Assembly: GCF_002902285.1 (NCBI RefSeq)
Contig: NZ_PPRU01000038.1
Span: forward strand, 1-62,260
DNA from: Staphylococcus simulans
GTDB lineage: Bacteria > Bacillota > Bacilli > Staphylococcales > Staphylococcaceae
Length of the DNA stretch: 62,260 bases
Reading direction: 5' to 3'
The position numbers were made by a program, and so were the translations under genes. Position 1 is the first letter of the stretch. Each line of letters opens with the position of its first letter. A model generated the notes under the pieces. That model did not search any database, was not told the DNA's origin, and saw only the letters and a program-made list of their open reading frames with translations. Below, in pieces: positions 28,524-37,398 of the stretch.

Positions 28524-31328
28524 ATGTCATACCAGAGTGAACATGCTTTAGAAGAAGAAGTAATGCAACAACTTAACAACTTAGGTTATGAACGTGTAAA
28601 GATTCATAACACAGAACAGTTAGAAAATAATTTCCGCCAGATTCTAAATGAACGTAATGCTGATCGGTTAATGGGCGAACCGTTATCAGATACAGAGTTC
28701 AAACGATTAATGGTGGATATTTCGGATAAGTCCGTGTTTGATAGTGCGATGAAATTACGAGATAAATATGAATTAGTTAGAGACGACAGTACTATCGCTT
28801 ATTTGGAGTTCTTCAATAAAGAAAAATGGTGTCAAAATAAGTTTCAAGTGACCAACCAAGTCACTGTTAAAGATAAACATAAAAGCCGTTATGATGTGAC
28901 GATTCTAATTAACGGTTTACCATTGGTTCAAATTGAATTGAAGAGAAGCGGTGTCGCAATTACTGAAGCCTTTAATCAAGTTGAGCGTTATCAACGCTAT
29001 AACTATACGGGCTTGTTTAAGTACATACAAATATTGGTTATCAGTAATAAATTACAGACACGCTATCTTGCTAATAATGATAAGCAATTATTGAAGAGTC
29101 ATATGTTCTATTGGACAGATAAAGAAAATGAACGTATTACACATTTACGTGACTTCATTGATGATTTCTTGGAACCATGTCAAATCGCTAAGATGATTAG
29201 TCGTTATATGGTTATCAATCAAACTGAAGGTATCTTGATGGCCTTGCGGCCATACCAGGTTTATGCCGTGGAAGAAATTTTAAACCAAGCAACTGAAACA
29301 AATAATAATGGTTATATTTGGCATACAACCGGAAGTGGTAAAACACTGACATCATTTAAAGTCAGTCAGTTGCTTGCTGAAAAAGATGATATCAAAAAAG
29401 TGATTTTCTTAGTTGACCGTCAAGATTTAGACAGTCAAACCATATCAGAATTTAATAAATTCGATAAGGGATCCGTAGATACGACAGAAAATACGAGAAC
29501 TTTATTAAAACAACTAGGGTCAGATGAAAATAAACTCATCGTAACGACAATGCAGAAAATGGCTAAAGCTGTTAACTCTGGTAATAAAGTAATGGACCGT
29601 TATGAGACAGATAAAGTCATTTTCATTATCGATGAATGTCATCGTTCACAATTCGGAAGTATGCATGGTGATGTGAAGAAACACTTTAAAAATGCACAGT
29701 ATTTTGGTTTTACAGGTACACCACGCTTTGAAGTGAATAAAAGCCAAGATGGCCGCAGTACAGCTGATATCTTTGGTCGTTGCTTACATCATTACTTAAT
29801 TAAAGATGCTATTAGAGATAATAACGTACTGGGCTTCTCAGTAGACTATGTTAAAGTTGCGCATCTTAAAAAGCATATGAATGATGGAGAAGTTAAAGAT
29901 ATTGATAGACCAGAATATTATGGCTATAAAGAGCGTCATGAAATCATAGTAGATGATATTATCGAAAACTATAAAAAGAAAACATACGATGGTAAATACA
30001 CATCAATCTTTACAGTAGATAGTATTGAAAGGGCAATGGAATACTTTCGTGTCTTTAAAGAGAAAGAAGAAGCAGGAGAACATAACCTGAAAGTATCATC
30101 AATCTTTACAAGTTCTGATCCAAATGAGGACACGAAAGAAAAAGAAGATCATGTATATGTACGTGACGAATTAGAATATGTCATGAGAGACTATAACCAA
30201 AAGTTCGGTACTAACTTTGATACCTATAACTATGCAGGTTATTTTTCAGATGTTTCTAAACGTATGAAGAAAGTAATACCAGGTGAAAAGATAGATATCT
30301 TAATTGTGGTTAATATCTTCTTAACTGGTTTTGACAGTAAGTTATTAAATACACTATACGTTGATAGAAACTTATATCATCATGGCTTAATTCAAGCATT
30401 CTCAAGAACTAACCGTGTTGAAAAAGAAACAAAGCCATATGGGAATATCGTATGCTATCGTAACTTGAAAGCGAACACTGATAAAGCAATAGAAATATTC
30501 TCTAAAACAGATAATACAGATGTAGTGTTAAGCCCGCCTTATCACGTGTTATTACAACGTTTCCAAAAAGCGTTAGCTGCAGTTTATGATATAGCGCCGC
30601 TAGCGGAAACGATTCAACAATTAGAACGTGATGAAGACAAAGAAAAATTTGTTAAAGCATTTAGAGACTTAACATTCCTATTAGTCAAAATTAAACCATT
30701 CCCAGAATTCGAGTTTACGTTAGATGAAATCGGTATTGATCATCAGGAATATGAGGATTACCTCGGTCAATATAAAGAAATCTATCGACAAGTACAACTA
30801 CGAAAACAACAAAGAGAAGAAAATGCTGGGGAAAAAGCGTCTATTTTAGAAGATATCGATTTCTCAATTGAATTGATGCGTAATGATGTTATCAATGTGG
30901 ATTACATTTTAGACTTGCTTGCACGTATTAACTTGAGAGATAAAAAAGCACAACAAGAAGATACAGATGAAATACGTAAGTTACTCGATAAAGCAGATGA
31001 TGAACATTTAAGATTGAAATCTGACTTAATCCGTGAATTCTTAGATGATGTTATCCCGACATTAAGCGTAGACGCAGATATTAGAGAAATGTACTATCGT
31101 TTTGAAGAGCGTAAGAAAAGAGAAGAAATAAAATCGTTTGCAATTGCTAAAGCGTTCTCCGCTAAACTGTTAGAGCGCTTCATTAATGAATATGAATATA
31201 GCGGACAAATCAATAAATCAGAGATAGATAAAGAAACAAAAGGCAGTTTGTTATTACGAAACAAAACAGTGAACCAAATCGCTACGTTTATTAAAAACAC
31301 AGTTAATAAATTCACAAGCATAAGCTAG
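28524..31328 (+). CDS. hsdR: Type I restriction enzyme, motor/nuclease subunit HsdR
   Basis: A 934-residue HsdR, close in length to staphylococcal SauI-type R subunits. The N-terminal nuclease domain carries the PD-(D/E)XK motif around residues 133-150 ([19 protein letters not shown]). The SF2 translocase follows with Walker [17 protein letters not shown]-type box [17 protein letters not shown], and the late motif [10 protein letters not shown]. The C-terminus is helical and would dock on HsdM. It starts behind GGAGGG, only 59 bases after the Gabija-like helicase and in the same direction. The terminator right after it shows that it is not transcribed with hsdM/hsdS, which lie 1.1 kb further on. 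Confidence 0.95.
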   Translation: MSYQSEHALEEEVMQQLNNLGYERVKIHNTEQLENNFRQILNERNADRLMGEPLSDTEFKRLMVDISDKSVFDSAMKLRDKYELVRDDSTIAYLEFFNKEKWCQNKFQVTNQVTVKDKHKSRYDVTILINGLPLVQIELKRSGVAITEAFNQVERYQRYNYTGLFKYIQILVISNKLQTRYLANNDKQLLKSHMFYWTDKENERITHLRDFIDDFLEPCQIAKMISRYMVINQTEGILMALRPYQVYAVEEILNQATETNNNGYIWHTTGSGKTLTSFKVSQLLAEKDDIKKVIFLVDRQDLDSQTISEFNKFDKGSVDTTENTRTLLKQLGSDENKLIVTTMQKMAKAVNSGNKVMDRYETDKVIFIIDECHRSQFGSMHGDVKKHFKNAQYFGFTGTPRFEVNKSQDGRSTADIFGRCLHHYLIKDAIRDNNVLGFSVDYVKVAHLKKHMNDGEVKDIDRPEYYGYKERHEIIVDDIIENYKKKTYDGKYTSIFTVDSIERAMEYFRVFKEKEEAGEHNLKVSSIFTSSDPNEDTKEKEDHVYVRDELEYVMRDYNQKFGTNFDTYNYAGYFSDVSKRMKKVIPGEKIDILIVVNIFLTGFDSKLLNTLYVDRNLYHHGLIQAFSRTNRVEKETKPYGNIVCYRNLKANTDKAIEIFSKTDNTDVVLSPPYHVLLQRFQKALAAVYDIAPLAETIQQLERDEDKEKFVKAFRDLTFLLVKIKPFPEFEFTLDEIGIDHQEYEDYLGQYKEIYRQVQLRKQQREENAGEKASILEDIDFSIELMRNDVINVDYILDLLARINLRDKKAQQEDTDEIRKLLDKADDEHLRLKSDLIREFLDDVIPTLSVDADIREMYYRFEERKKREEIKSFAIAKAFSAKLLERFINEYEYSGQINKSEIDKETKGSLLLRNKTVNQIATFIKNTVNKFTSIS

Positions 31329-31333
31329 ATATC

Positions 31334-31368
31334 AAAAGCAGACCTGAGAATAAGAGGTCTGCTTTTTC
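31334..31368 (+). terminator. Terminator of hsdR
   Basis: AAAAGCAGACCT pairs with AGGTCTGCTTTTT. The hairpin also lies at the end of the convergent small membrane gene. Confidence 0.82.
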
Positions 31369-31384
31369 ACATAATAAAAATGTA

Positions 31385-31678
31385 TTAAAAGAGAAAGATA
31401 ACAAGTGCTGGATAGACAATAAAAAGGTTGAACAAGTTTAAAAACGTACTCACATAAAAGTAGTTATTAATTCTATCATCTCTATTAAAACGAACACTTA
31501 ATACAAGCAAAGTAGCCAACAAAGCTAAAGTAAATGTGAGAAATAATGTAATAATATTTGGGCCCTGTTCTGAAACATGATCAGTAAAAACAGAAATGCT
31601 AATCAAACCGATTAAAAGAAGATAATTCAGTATATTGATAATCCACACAATAGCTTTCAAATGCACACGACCTTTCAT
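31385..31678 (-). CDS. Small three-helix membrane protein
   Basis: A 97-residue protein with three hydrophobic segments (IVWIINILNYLLLIGLISI, IITLFLTFTLALLATLLVLSV, FLNLFNLFIVYPALVIFLF) separated by charged loops. It is encoded against the direction of the restriction genes, between hsdR and the hsdM operon. The ribosome site at the ATG is poor, so the true start may differ. I do not recognise a family. Small membrane proteins inside defence islands are sometimes effectors, but nothing here shows that. Confidence 0.55.
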   Translation of the reverse strand: MKGRVHLKAIVWIINILNYLLLIGLISISVFTDHVSEQGPNIITLFLTFTLALLATLLVLSVRFNRDDRINNYFYVSTFLNLFNLFIVYPALVIFLF

Positions 31679-31821
31679 GATGTAATAAAAACAAGTAGAA
31701 CTTCACACACTCAAATTAGAAAATATTATTAATATAAATGTATAATATAAAAAGAAAATCGGTTAAAACTTAGGTGAATTGTAAAAAGCTATGACGATTT
31801 TAAAGAATGGACTTTTTAAGG

Positions 31822-31843
31822 TATAATGAGAACAAACGTTTGT
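31822..31843 (+). promoter_or_regulatory. -10 element and palindromic operator before the hsdM operon
   Basis: TATAAT (31822-31827) is followed directly by GAACAAACGTTTGT (31830-31843), which contains the perfect palindrome ACAAACGTTTGT. The twelve bases GAACAAACGTTT also fit the core of the Gram-positive LexA box (GAACRNRYGTTY). The position just after the -10 is a typical repressor site. Whether LexA or another repressor binds is not known. Confidence 0.45.
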
Positions 31844-31913
31844 ATTCTAGCTTTACTATACGAGGTAAATGAGCTATATTTAATGTAGTAATGAAAAAAT
31901 ACATAATAGTGAG

Positions 31914-32495
31914 GTGGATGTCATTAATTTTATAGAGGATTATCGAAGCGGTTCATTATTAAACCGATTAAAGACAGTTGGTAAGGCAGAAGGTATCTGT
32001 CGCATTGTTTATGATCAAAGTATGATGAATGAAGACTTAGGATACTATCTTTCAGAATCACACCAACCTACCACCTTATATTTAAAAGAAGATAATAATG
32101 CGACCTATGTCTATGAAAACCAGATTGTAGTGAATATGATGAATGCTGAATGTGTGTTAATCAGTCACAAGCATTCAGGTGCGCTATTACCTTATAACTA
32201 TACGCAGATAGAGATAGATAGAAATAAGATTTATCCAGCGTATTTTGTTTATTGGTTTAACGAATCACCGGAATCATTAAAACAACTGAATCTGTTTAGA
32301 CAAGGCGGAAGTTTAGTTAAGAAAATTACTGCTAAACAACTTCAACAAATGAAAATCACTTTACCACCTTACAAAAGACAAAAATTAATAGGTGACATTG
32401 CAGAAAAAAGAAGACGACTTAAATATTTAAAACAAAAACGTGAAAAGCTTATGGATTGTTATTTAAAAGAAACATTACTCAGGGGGAATCATTAA
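31914..32495 (+). CDS. Half-size HsdS-like protein upstream of hsdM
   Basis: A 193-residue protein with a single Methylase_S-type target-recognition fold. The late part matches the end of an HsdS recognition domain (GGSLVKKITAKQLQQMKITLPPYKRQKLIGDIAEKRR) and continues into a helix like an HsdS spacer. A full HsdS has two such domains. The start is GTG at 31914; the ATG at 31918 is out of frame. Its TAA overlaps the hsdM ATG by one base (TAATG), so it is translationally coupled to hsdM and unlikely to be mere debris. It could be an alternative or regulatory specificity subunit forming dimers. Confidence 0.72.
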   Translation: MDVINFIEDYRSGSLLNRLKTVGKAEGICRIVYDQSMMNEDLGYYLSESHQPTTLYLKEDNNATYVYENQIVVNMMNAECVLISHKHSGALLPYNYTQIEIDRNKIYPAYFVYWFNESPESLKQLNLFRQGGSLVKKITAKQLQQMKITLPPYKRQKLIGDIAEKRRRLKYLKQKREKLMDCYLKETLLRGNH

Positions 32496-34048
32496 TGTCA
32501 ACGACTGAAAAACAACGTCAACAAACAGCGGAATTACAAAAGAAACTATGGGATATTGCGAATGACTTACGCGGTAATATGGATGCGAGTGAATTTAGAA
32601 ATTATATCCTAGGTTTAATCTTCTATCGTTTCTTATCTGAAAAAACAGAAGAACAAGTAGATATTTTACTTAGAGAAGATGATATTACATACGAAGAGGC
32701 ATGGGAAAACGATGAATATCGTGAAGTGCTTAAAGACGCTTTAACAGACCGTATTGGTTTCTTTGTGAAACCTGAATTCTTATTTAGTAAGTTTGTGAAA
32801 GATGCACGTAATAATCAATTTGAATTAGACAAACTAGCTGAAGCAATTCAAGAAGTAGAGAAGTCTACCCAAGGTGAAGATAGTCATGATGATTTTATTA
32901 ACTTATTTGATGACATGGACTTAAGATCTTCAAGACTAGGTAGAACGTTTAAAGAAAAATCAGATTTAATCGCAAAAGTAGTAAAGAATATTGCGGAATT
33001 ACCATTTATGCATGCTGACATTGAAATCGATATGTTAGGTGACGCATATGAATACTTAATTGGACAATTTGCGGCGACTGCAGGTAAGAAAGCAGGAGAA
33101 TTCTATACGCCCCAACAAGTGTCTAAGATTTTAGCTAAGATAGTCACAACTGGTAAGACTGACTTACGTAGTGTATATGACCCAACATGTGGATCTGGTT
33201 CATTATTATTACGTGTTGGACGCGAAGCTAATGTGCGTAATTATTATGGGCAAGAGTTTAATAGTACGACGTTTAACTTAGCACGAATGAACATGTTACT
33301 ACATGATGTGAACTATACACGTTTCCAAATTGAAAATGGAGATACATTAGAAAATCCAGCTGCGAATGAAGAGAAGTTTGAAGCGGTTGTGGCTAACCCG
33401 CCATATAGTGCTAAATGGAGTGCGGATAAAAAGTTCTTAGATGATGAGCGTTTCAGTAGCTATGGTAAATTAGCACCTAAATCTAAGGCGGATTTTGCGT
33501 TTATTCAACATATGATTTATCACTTAGATGATAAAGGTACAATGGCTGTTGTCTTACCGCATGGTGTGTTATTCCGTGGTGCAGCTGAAGGTACAATTCG
33601 TCGTTACTTAATTGAAGAGAAAAACTATTTAGACGCAGTTATTGGTTTACCAGCGAACTTATTCTTCGGTACAAGTATTCCAACAGCGATCTTAGTTTTC
33701 AAAAAATGTCGTCAATCAGATGATGATGTCTTATTTATCGATGCATCTCAATCATTTGAAAAAGGTAAAAACCAAAATCATCTTTCAGATGAAGATGTAG
33801 ATAAAATTGTCGACACATACAGAAATAGAGAAGAAATAGATAAATTCAGTCACAAAGCTACCCTTGAAGAAATCGAAGAAAATGATTATAACTTAAACAT
33901 TCCACGTTACGTTGACACATTCGAAGAAGAGCCTGTAGACCTTGATCAAGTCCAAAAAGACATCGCAGACATCGATAAAGAAATAGCCCAACTCGAAGAA
34001 GAAATCAACGGCTACTTAAAAGAATTGGGAGTGTATAAAAATGAGTAA
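32495..34048 (+). CDS. hsdM: Type I DNA methyltransferase subunit HsdM
   Basis: A 517-residue N6-adenine methyltransferase of a type I system. It has the helical N-terminal domain (SEFRNYILGLIFYRFLSEK), the SAM-binding motif DPTCGSGSLLLRVG around residue 230 and the catalytic NPPY at residues 301-304. The ATG follows AGGGGG and overlaps the stop of the half-HsdS. The C-terminal coiled coil (DLDQVQKDIADIDKEIAQLEEEI) is the expected HsdS contact. Its last 8 bases overlap the start of hsdS, so the genes are one operon. Confidence 0.96.
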   Translation: MSTTEKQRQQTAELQKKLWDIANDLRGNMDASEFRNYILGLIFYRFLSEKTEEQVDILLREDDITYEEAWENDEYREVLKDALTDRIGFFVKPEFLFSKFVKDARNNQFELDKLAEAIQEVEKSTQGEDSHDDFINLFDDMDLRSSRLGRTFKEKSDLIAKVVKNIAELPFMHADIEIDMLGDAYEYLIGQFAATAGKKAGEFYTPQQVSKILAKIVTTGKTDLRSVYDPTCGSGSLLLRVGREANVRNYYGQEFNSTTFNLARMNMLLHDVNYTRFQIENGDTLENPAANEEKFEAVVANPPYSAKWSADKKFLDDERFSSYGKLAPKSKADFAFIQHMIYHLDDKGTMAVVLPHGVLFRGAAEGTIRRYLIEEKNYLDAVIGLPANLFFGTSIPTAILVFKKCRQSDDDVLFIDASQSFEKGKNQNHLSDEDVDKIVDTYRNREEIDKFSHKATLEEIEENDYNLNIPRYVDTFEEEPVDLDQVQKDIADIDKEIAQLEEEINGYLKELGVYKNE

Positions 34049-35249
34049 GCAAAACCAACACAAACCAAATGTTCCTGAACTACGCTTCCCAGAGTTTAGT
34101 GGGGAGTGGGAAGAATTTACTTTGGGTGAAAAAACGAGCTTATTAAAAGATGGAACGCATGGAACACATAAAGATGTTACCTGTGGTCCTTGGTTATTAA
34201 GTGCCAAAAATATAAAAAATAATAAAGTATATATTGATGAAAGTGATAGAAAAATCTCAATAGAGGACTACAATCGTATATATAAAAATTACTCCCTTGA
34301 GGTCAATGATATTTTATTATCTATAGTTGGAACAATTGGTAGATTGGCTTTAGTAAAAAACAATAAAAATATAGCCTTTCAAAGAAGTGTCGCTATAATC
34401 AGAATGAATGATGAAATAAAAAGTGACTTTTTAATTTTTCTAATGCAAGCTAAAAAGTTTCAAAATGAATTAAAGAAAAAGCAAGTAGTATCAGCTCAAC
34501 CTGGAATATACCTAGGAGATTTAGCAAAAATAAAAATTAATTATCCGAATATAGAGGAACAACAAAAAATTAGTGATTTCTTTAGTAAGCTAGATCGACA
34601 AATTGAATTAGAAGAAGAGAAATTAGCATTGTTAGAAGAACAGAAGAAGGGTTATATGCAAAAGATATTCTCTCAAGAATTGCGATTTAAAGATGAGAAT
34701 GGAAATGAGTATCCTGAGTGGGAAGAGAAAAGATTAGGAGAAATTGCTGAAGTAACTATGGGACAAAGCCCAAAAAGTAAAAACTATACTAATGATTCAA
34801 ATTACATGGTATTAGTGCAAGGAAATGCCGATTTGAAAGATGGGAAAGTATATCCTAGGTTGTTTACTAAAGAAAAAACAAAAATAACAAATACAAACGA
34901 TATATTATTAACTGTAAGGGCACCAGTGGGAGAAATCGGAATATCACAGCTTCCAGTTGTTATTGGCAGAGGTGTTTGTAGCATTAAGAGTTCAAAGTTC
35001 ATTTACTTTTATTTAGAATACTTAAAAGAAGTAAATTGGTGGAGTAGAATCTCTCAAGGTAGCACTTTCGAATCAATATCTGGAAAAGAAATTAGAGAGT
35101 TAGTAGTTCGATTACCTATAGATGCTAATGAGCAATATAAAATTATAACAATATTTAATAAAATTAACGATAAAATAAGTGATTTAAAGCGGAAAATTGA
35201 ATTGATAAGAGAAAGAAAAAAAACGTTACTGCGTAAGGTGTTCATATGA
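34041..35249 (+). CDS. hsdS: Type I specificity subunit HsdS
   Basis: A 402-residue HsdS with two target-recognition domains. The first is at about residues 15-170 and the second at about 220-375. Both end in the typical Q-x-I-x-x-F coiled-coil start (EEQQKISDFFSKLDRQIELEEEKLALLEEQKKG and NEQYKIITIFNKINDKISDL). The segment ELRFPEFSGEWEE and its repeat ELRFKDENGNEYPEWEEKRLGE mark the pseudo-symmetry. The recognition domains are more AT-rich than hsdM, which is usual for swapped specificity modules. The stop overlaps the start of the next (AbiGi-like) gene by 4 bases (ATGA). The DNA sequence recognised cannot be predicted. Confidence 0.95.
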   Translation: MSKQNQHKPNVPELRFPEFSGEWEEFTLGEKTSLLKDGTHGTHKDVTCGPWLLSAKNIKNNKVYIDESDRKISIEDYNRIYKNYSLEVNDILLSIVGTIGRLALVKNNKNIAFQRSVAIIRMNDEIKSDFLIFLMQAKKFQNELKKKQVVSAQPGIYLGDLAKIKINYPNIEEQQKISDFFSKLDRQIELEEEKLALLEEQKKGYMQKIFSQELRFKDENGNEYPEWEEKRLGEIAEVTMGQSPKSKNYTNDSNYMVLVQGNADLKDGKVYPRLFTKEKTKITNTNDILLTVRAPVGEIGISQLPVVIGRGVCSIKSSKFIYFYLEYLKEVNWWSRISQGSTFESISGKEIRELVVRLPIDANEQYKIITIFNKINDKISDLKRKIELIRERKKTLLRKVFI

Positions 35250-36039
35250 GTAAAAAAGATATAAGAAAAGAAAAATTAAATGATGTTCCAGTTGGAAGTT
35301 CTAACAAGAGCTATCAAAATGCAAACTGCTTGATACGGTGTATGAAAAAAATTGATTATCTGCTCGGAGATTTGAGAAAAATGGGAATGTCTCCTAGATT
35401 CTATATAGAAGATTTTGATTATTTAGATATACAATTTCATGAAAAAATGTGAATAAAATAGCAATACCTATGCTTTGTTTTTGTGATATACCCTTAAAAC
35501 AACTAAAGAATCATTACGGTACCTATGGAAACCATGGTATAGCTTTATCAAAAGAATGGGGAGAAAACAAAAAAATATCTCCTGTTCATTATTTATTTAA
35601 AAACTCGGATGTTTTTGAAGAGTTTCGAGAATTATTTAAGTATGCTAATGAAAAAGAAGATAGGGTTATACAAAATTACATTTTCAACAGACTAATGTTC
35701 ACTAAACCAAAATCGGGTTACCAAGATGGTAGTATTAAATTTTTTACAGATGAACAAGAGCATAGATATATACCGAATTTGTTTGAGAATGAAGAACTAA
35801 GTCAATTTTATATTAACCCTACTTTTGAATTGGACGATTTAAATCATTCAATCGCTTTAGATGAAAAACATTTGTTATCGTTTGCTACAATAGATGTGAA
35901 ATATATCATTGTGTCAACAAATCGTGAAAAAAATGTTGTTGCTAATGAAATTGCAAACAACAAAAAGCTAACACAAAGTGAACAAATTGAATTAATCACT
36001 AAAATTATTTCAAAAGAAGAAATAGAGGATGATTTCTGA
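35246..36039 (+). pseudogene. AbiGi-like abortive-infection antitoxin, frameshifted
   Basis: Two adjacent frames together make one AbiGi-family protein of about 264 residues. Frame one (35246-35452) has LIRCMKKIDYLLGDLRKMGMSPRFYIEDFDYLDI. Frame two (from 35449) continues with IAIPMLCFCDIPLKQLKNHYGTYG and GIALSKEWG...PVHYL, the core AbiGi pattern. The break lies at GAAAAAATGTG; one additional A would fuse them as FHEKNVNKIAIPM. The ATG overlaps the hsdS stop by 4 bases. In AbiG of Lactococcus, AbiGi is regarded as the antitoxin and AbiGii the toxin. The one-base lesion may be an error, a phase-variable tract or programmed slippage. Family assignment is from remembered motif pattern. Confidence 0.68.
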
Positions 36040-37262
36040 TGAAAATAAATTTTGAAAAAAATAATAAATATCCAGAGAAGTTAGAAGAATATTACAGTGA
36101 TGAATTGTTAGAGGAATTATTAAGAAGAGAAACTAACGCCAGATATAAGTATGATTCAACGATGGACAAATTAAAATTAACAAGTGATCATGATATGACT
36201 TTTAATATTAATATACCCAAAAGTAATCTGCCTGATGATGTTAATAACATTAATGATTTAGATAATTACTTGTACAATTCTCAAAGTGAAATAAAATTAG
36301 ATGAGGTTAATAATAAAGCGTTTATAGAGGGCCATCAAATATATTTACATCAATTAGTAATTAATAAAAATGGAAAGCCTGAAGATTATGAATTGATTAT
36401 AGCACCTTCTCCATTTGATAAAAATGATGTTGTTGATTGGAAGCTAAGTTATGATGGTAAGGAGAAAAATATAATTTTAAAAAGAGTACCTAATAAAAAG
36501 AGTGCGTATACAAAAAAGTATGGATATGATAAAGATGGCTTACAAATTGAATTGTTTATAAAGAAAAATGATATTTCACTGGCAATGAGAACTAATGAAG
36601 AAAAGAATACTCAGACGTGTGTTTCTCACATTCTAGATACTTACGCGATTCAATATGCCTTTTTAACAAAAGTTCTACTTATAAATGGTATTAATTTAAA
36701 TAAATATAAAAAAGATGAACATGAGTACAACCAAGATAAGGTGTTAACTGTACTTAAACGAAAGAATTTTTGGATGAAAGTAAAAAAGATAGAAAACCTT
36801 CTTGGAGTTAAATTTAATGTTTTGCTTCCAATAACAAATGAGCAAAATGAAATTTTGGATAAACTAATAGTCTCTTTGTTATTTAATGAAAGCATTAGAG
36901 AACAGGGAAGTATAACAAGTGTTGAACTCAATTTTTCTAATAATAAAGAATTAGAAGAGATGAAAAATAAATTAAAAAATGAAAAAGGTATATCAACGTT
37001 CGCTTGGAAGGAAAAAAAGCAGATAGAGCTTTTCAAACAAACATTAAATTTATTTCAATTCTTCTCGACAAGTAACATAAAAATTAAAGAATTTGAAGAA
37101 TTAAATGATAATACTTTAAAGATATTCATTAAAGAAAGAAATGATGATGGCATGATAGTGTCATCGAAATTCTATCTTATGAATGATAATGAAGATATAA
37201 AAATTGATCAAAAAGCAAAATACTTACAAGAATATTGGGAAAAGATATATTCAAATAGCTAA
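36039..37262 (+). CDS. AbiGii-like abortive-infection toxin
   Basis: A 407-residue soluble, charged, AT-rich-codon protein whose ATG overlaps the AbiGi-like stop by one base (TGATG). Its length and position match Lactococcus AbiGii (about 397 residues), the toxin partner that stops phage growth by blocking host or phage RNA synthesis. No catalytic motif is obvious to me; the N-terminal 190 residues look beta-rich, the remainder helical (LDKLIVSLLFNES, ELEEMKNKLKNEKG). The identification depends mostly on the upstream AbiGi-type gene. If the upstream frameshift is real, this gene might be expressed without full-length antitoxin. Confidence 0.62.
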   Translation: MKINFEKNNKYPEKLEEYYSDELLEELLRRETNARYKYDSTMDKLKLTSDHDMTFNINIPKSNLPDDVNNINDLDNYLYNSQSEIKLDEVNNKAFIEGHQIYLHQLVINKNGKPEDYELIIAPSPFDKNDVVDWKLSYDGKEKNIILKRVPNKKSAYTKKYGYDKDGLQIELFIKKNDISLAMRTNEEKNTQTCVSHILDTYAIQYAFLTKVLLINGINLNKYKKDEHEYNQDKVLTVLKRKNFWMKVKKIENLLGVKFNVLLPITNEQNEILDKLIVSLLFNESIREQGSITSVELNFSNNKELEEMKNKLKNEKGISTFAWKEKKQIELFKQTLNLFQFFSTSNIKIKEFEELNDNTLKIFIKERNDDGMIVSSKFYLMNDNEDIKIDQKAKYLQEYWEKIYSNS

Positions 37263-37278
37263 TGTTTTTGCTGTTTCT

Positions 37279-37306
37279 AAAGCACCTTTTAAAAGGGTGC
37301 TTTTTG
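37279..37306 (+). terminator. Terminator of the hsdM-hsdS-AbiG operon
   Basis: AAGCACCTTTT pairs with AAAAGGGTGCTT (one bulge) and is followed by TTT. Confidence 0.78.
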
Positions 37307-37398
37307 CTATGCAATTTTTCGGATTCTTCCATGCAATAGATTGCACATCTACATAGTTAAGAAATCGCTTACAATAAAGATATAGGGAGGCTATTAAC

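Noticed and set aside
25537..37398. Defence genes as part of a prophage, SCC or integrative element
   Set aside because: No integrase, recombinase, phage structural gene, tRNA or terminal direct repeat was found at either side.
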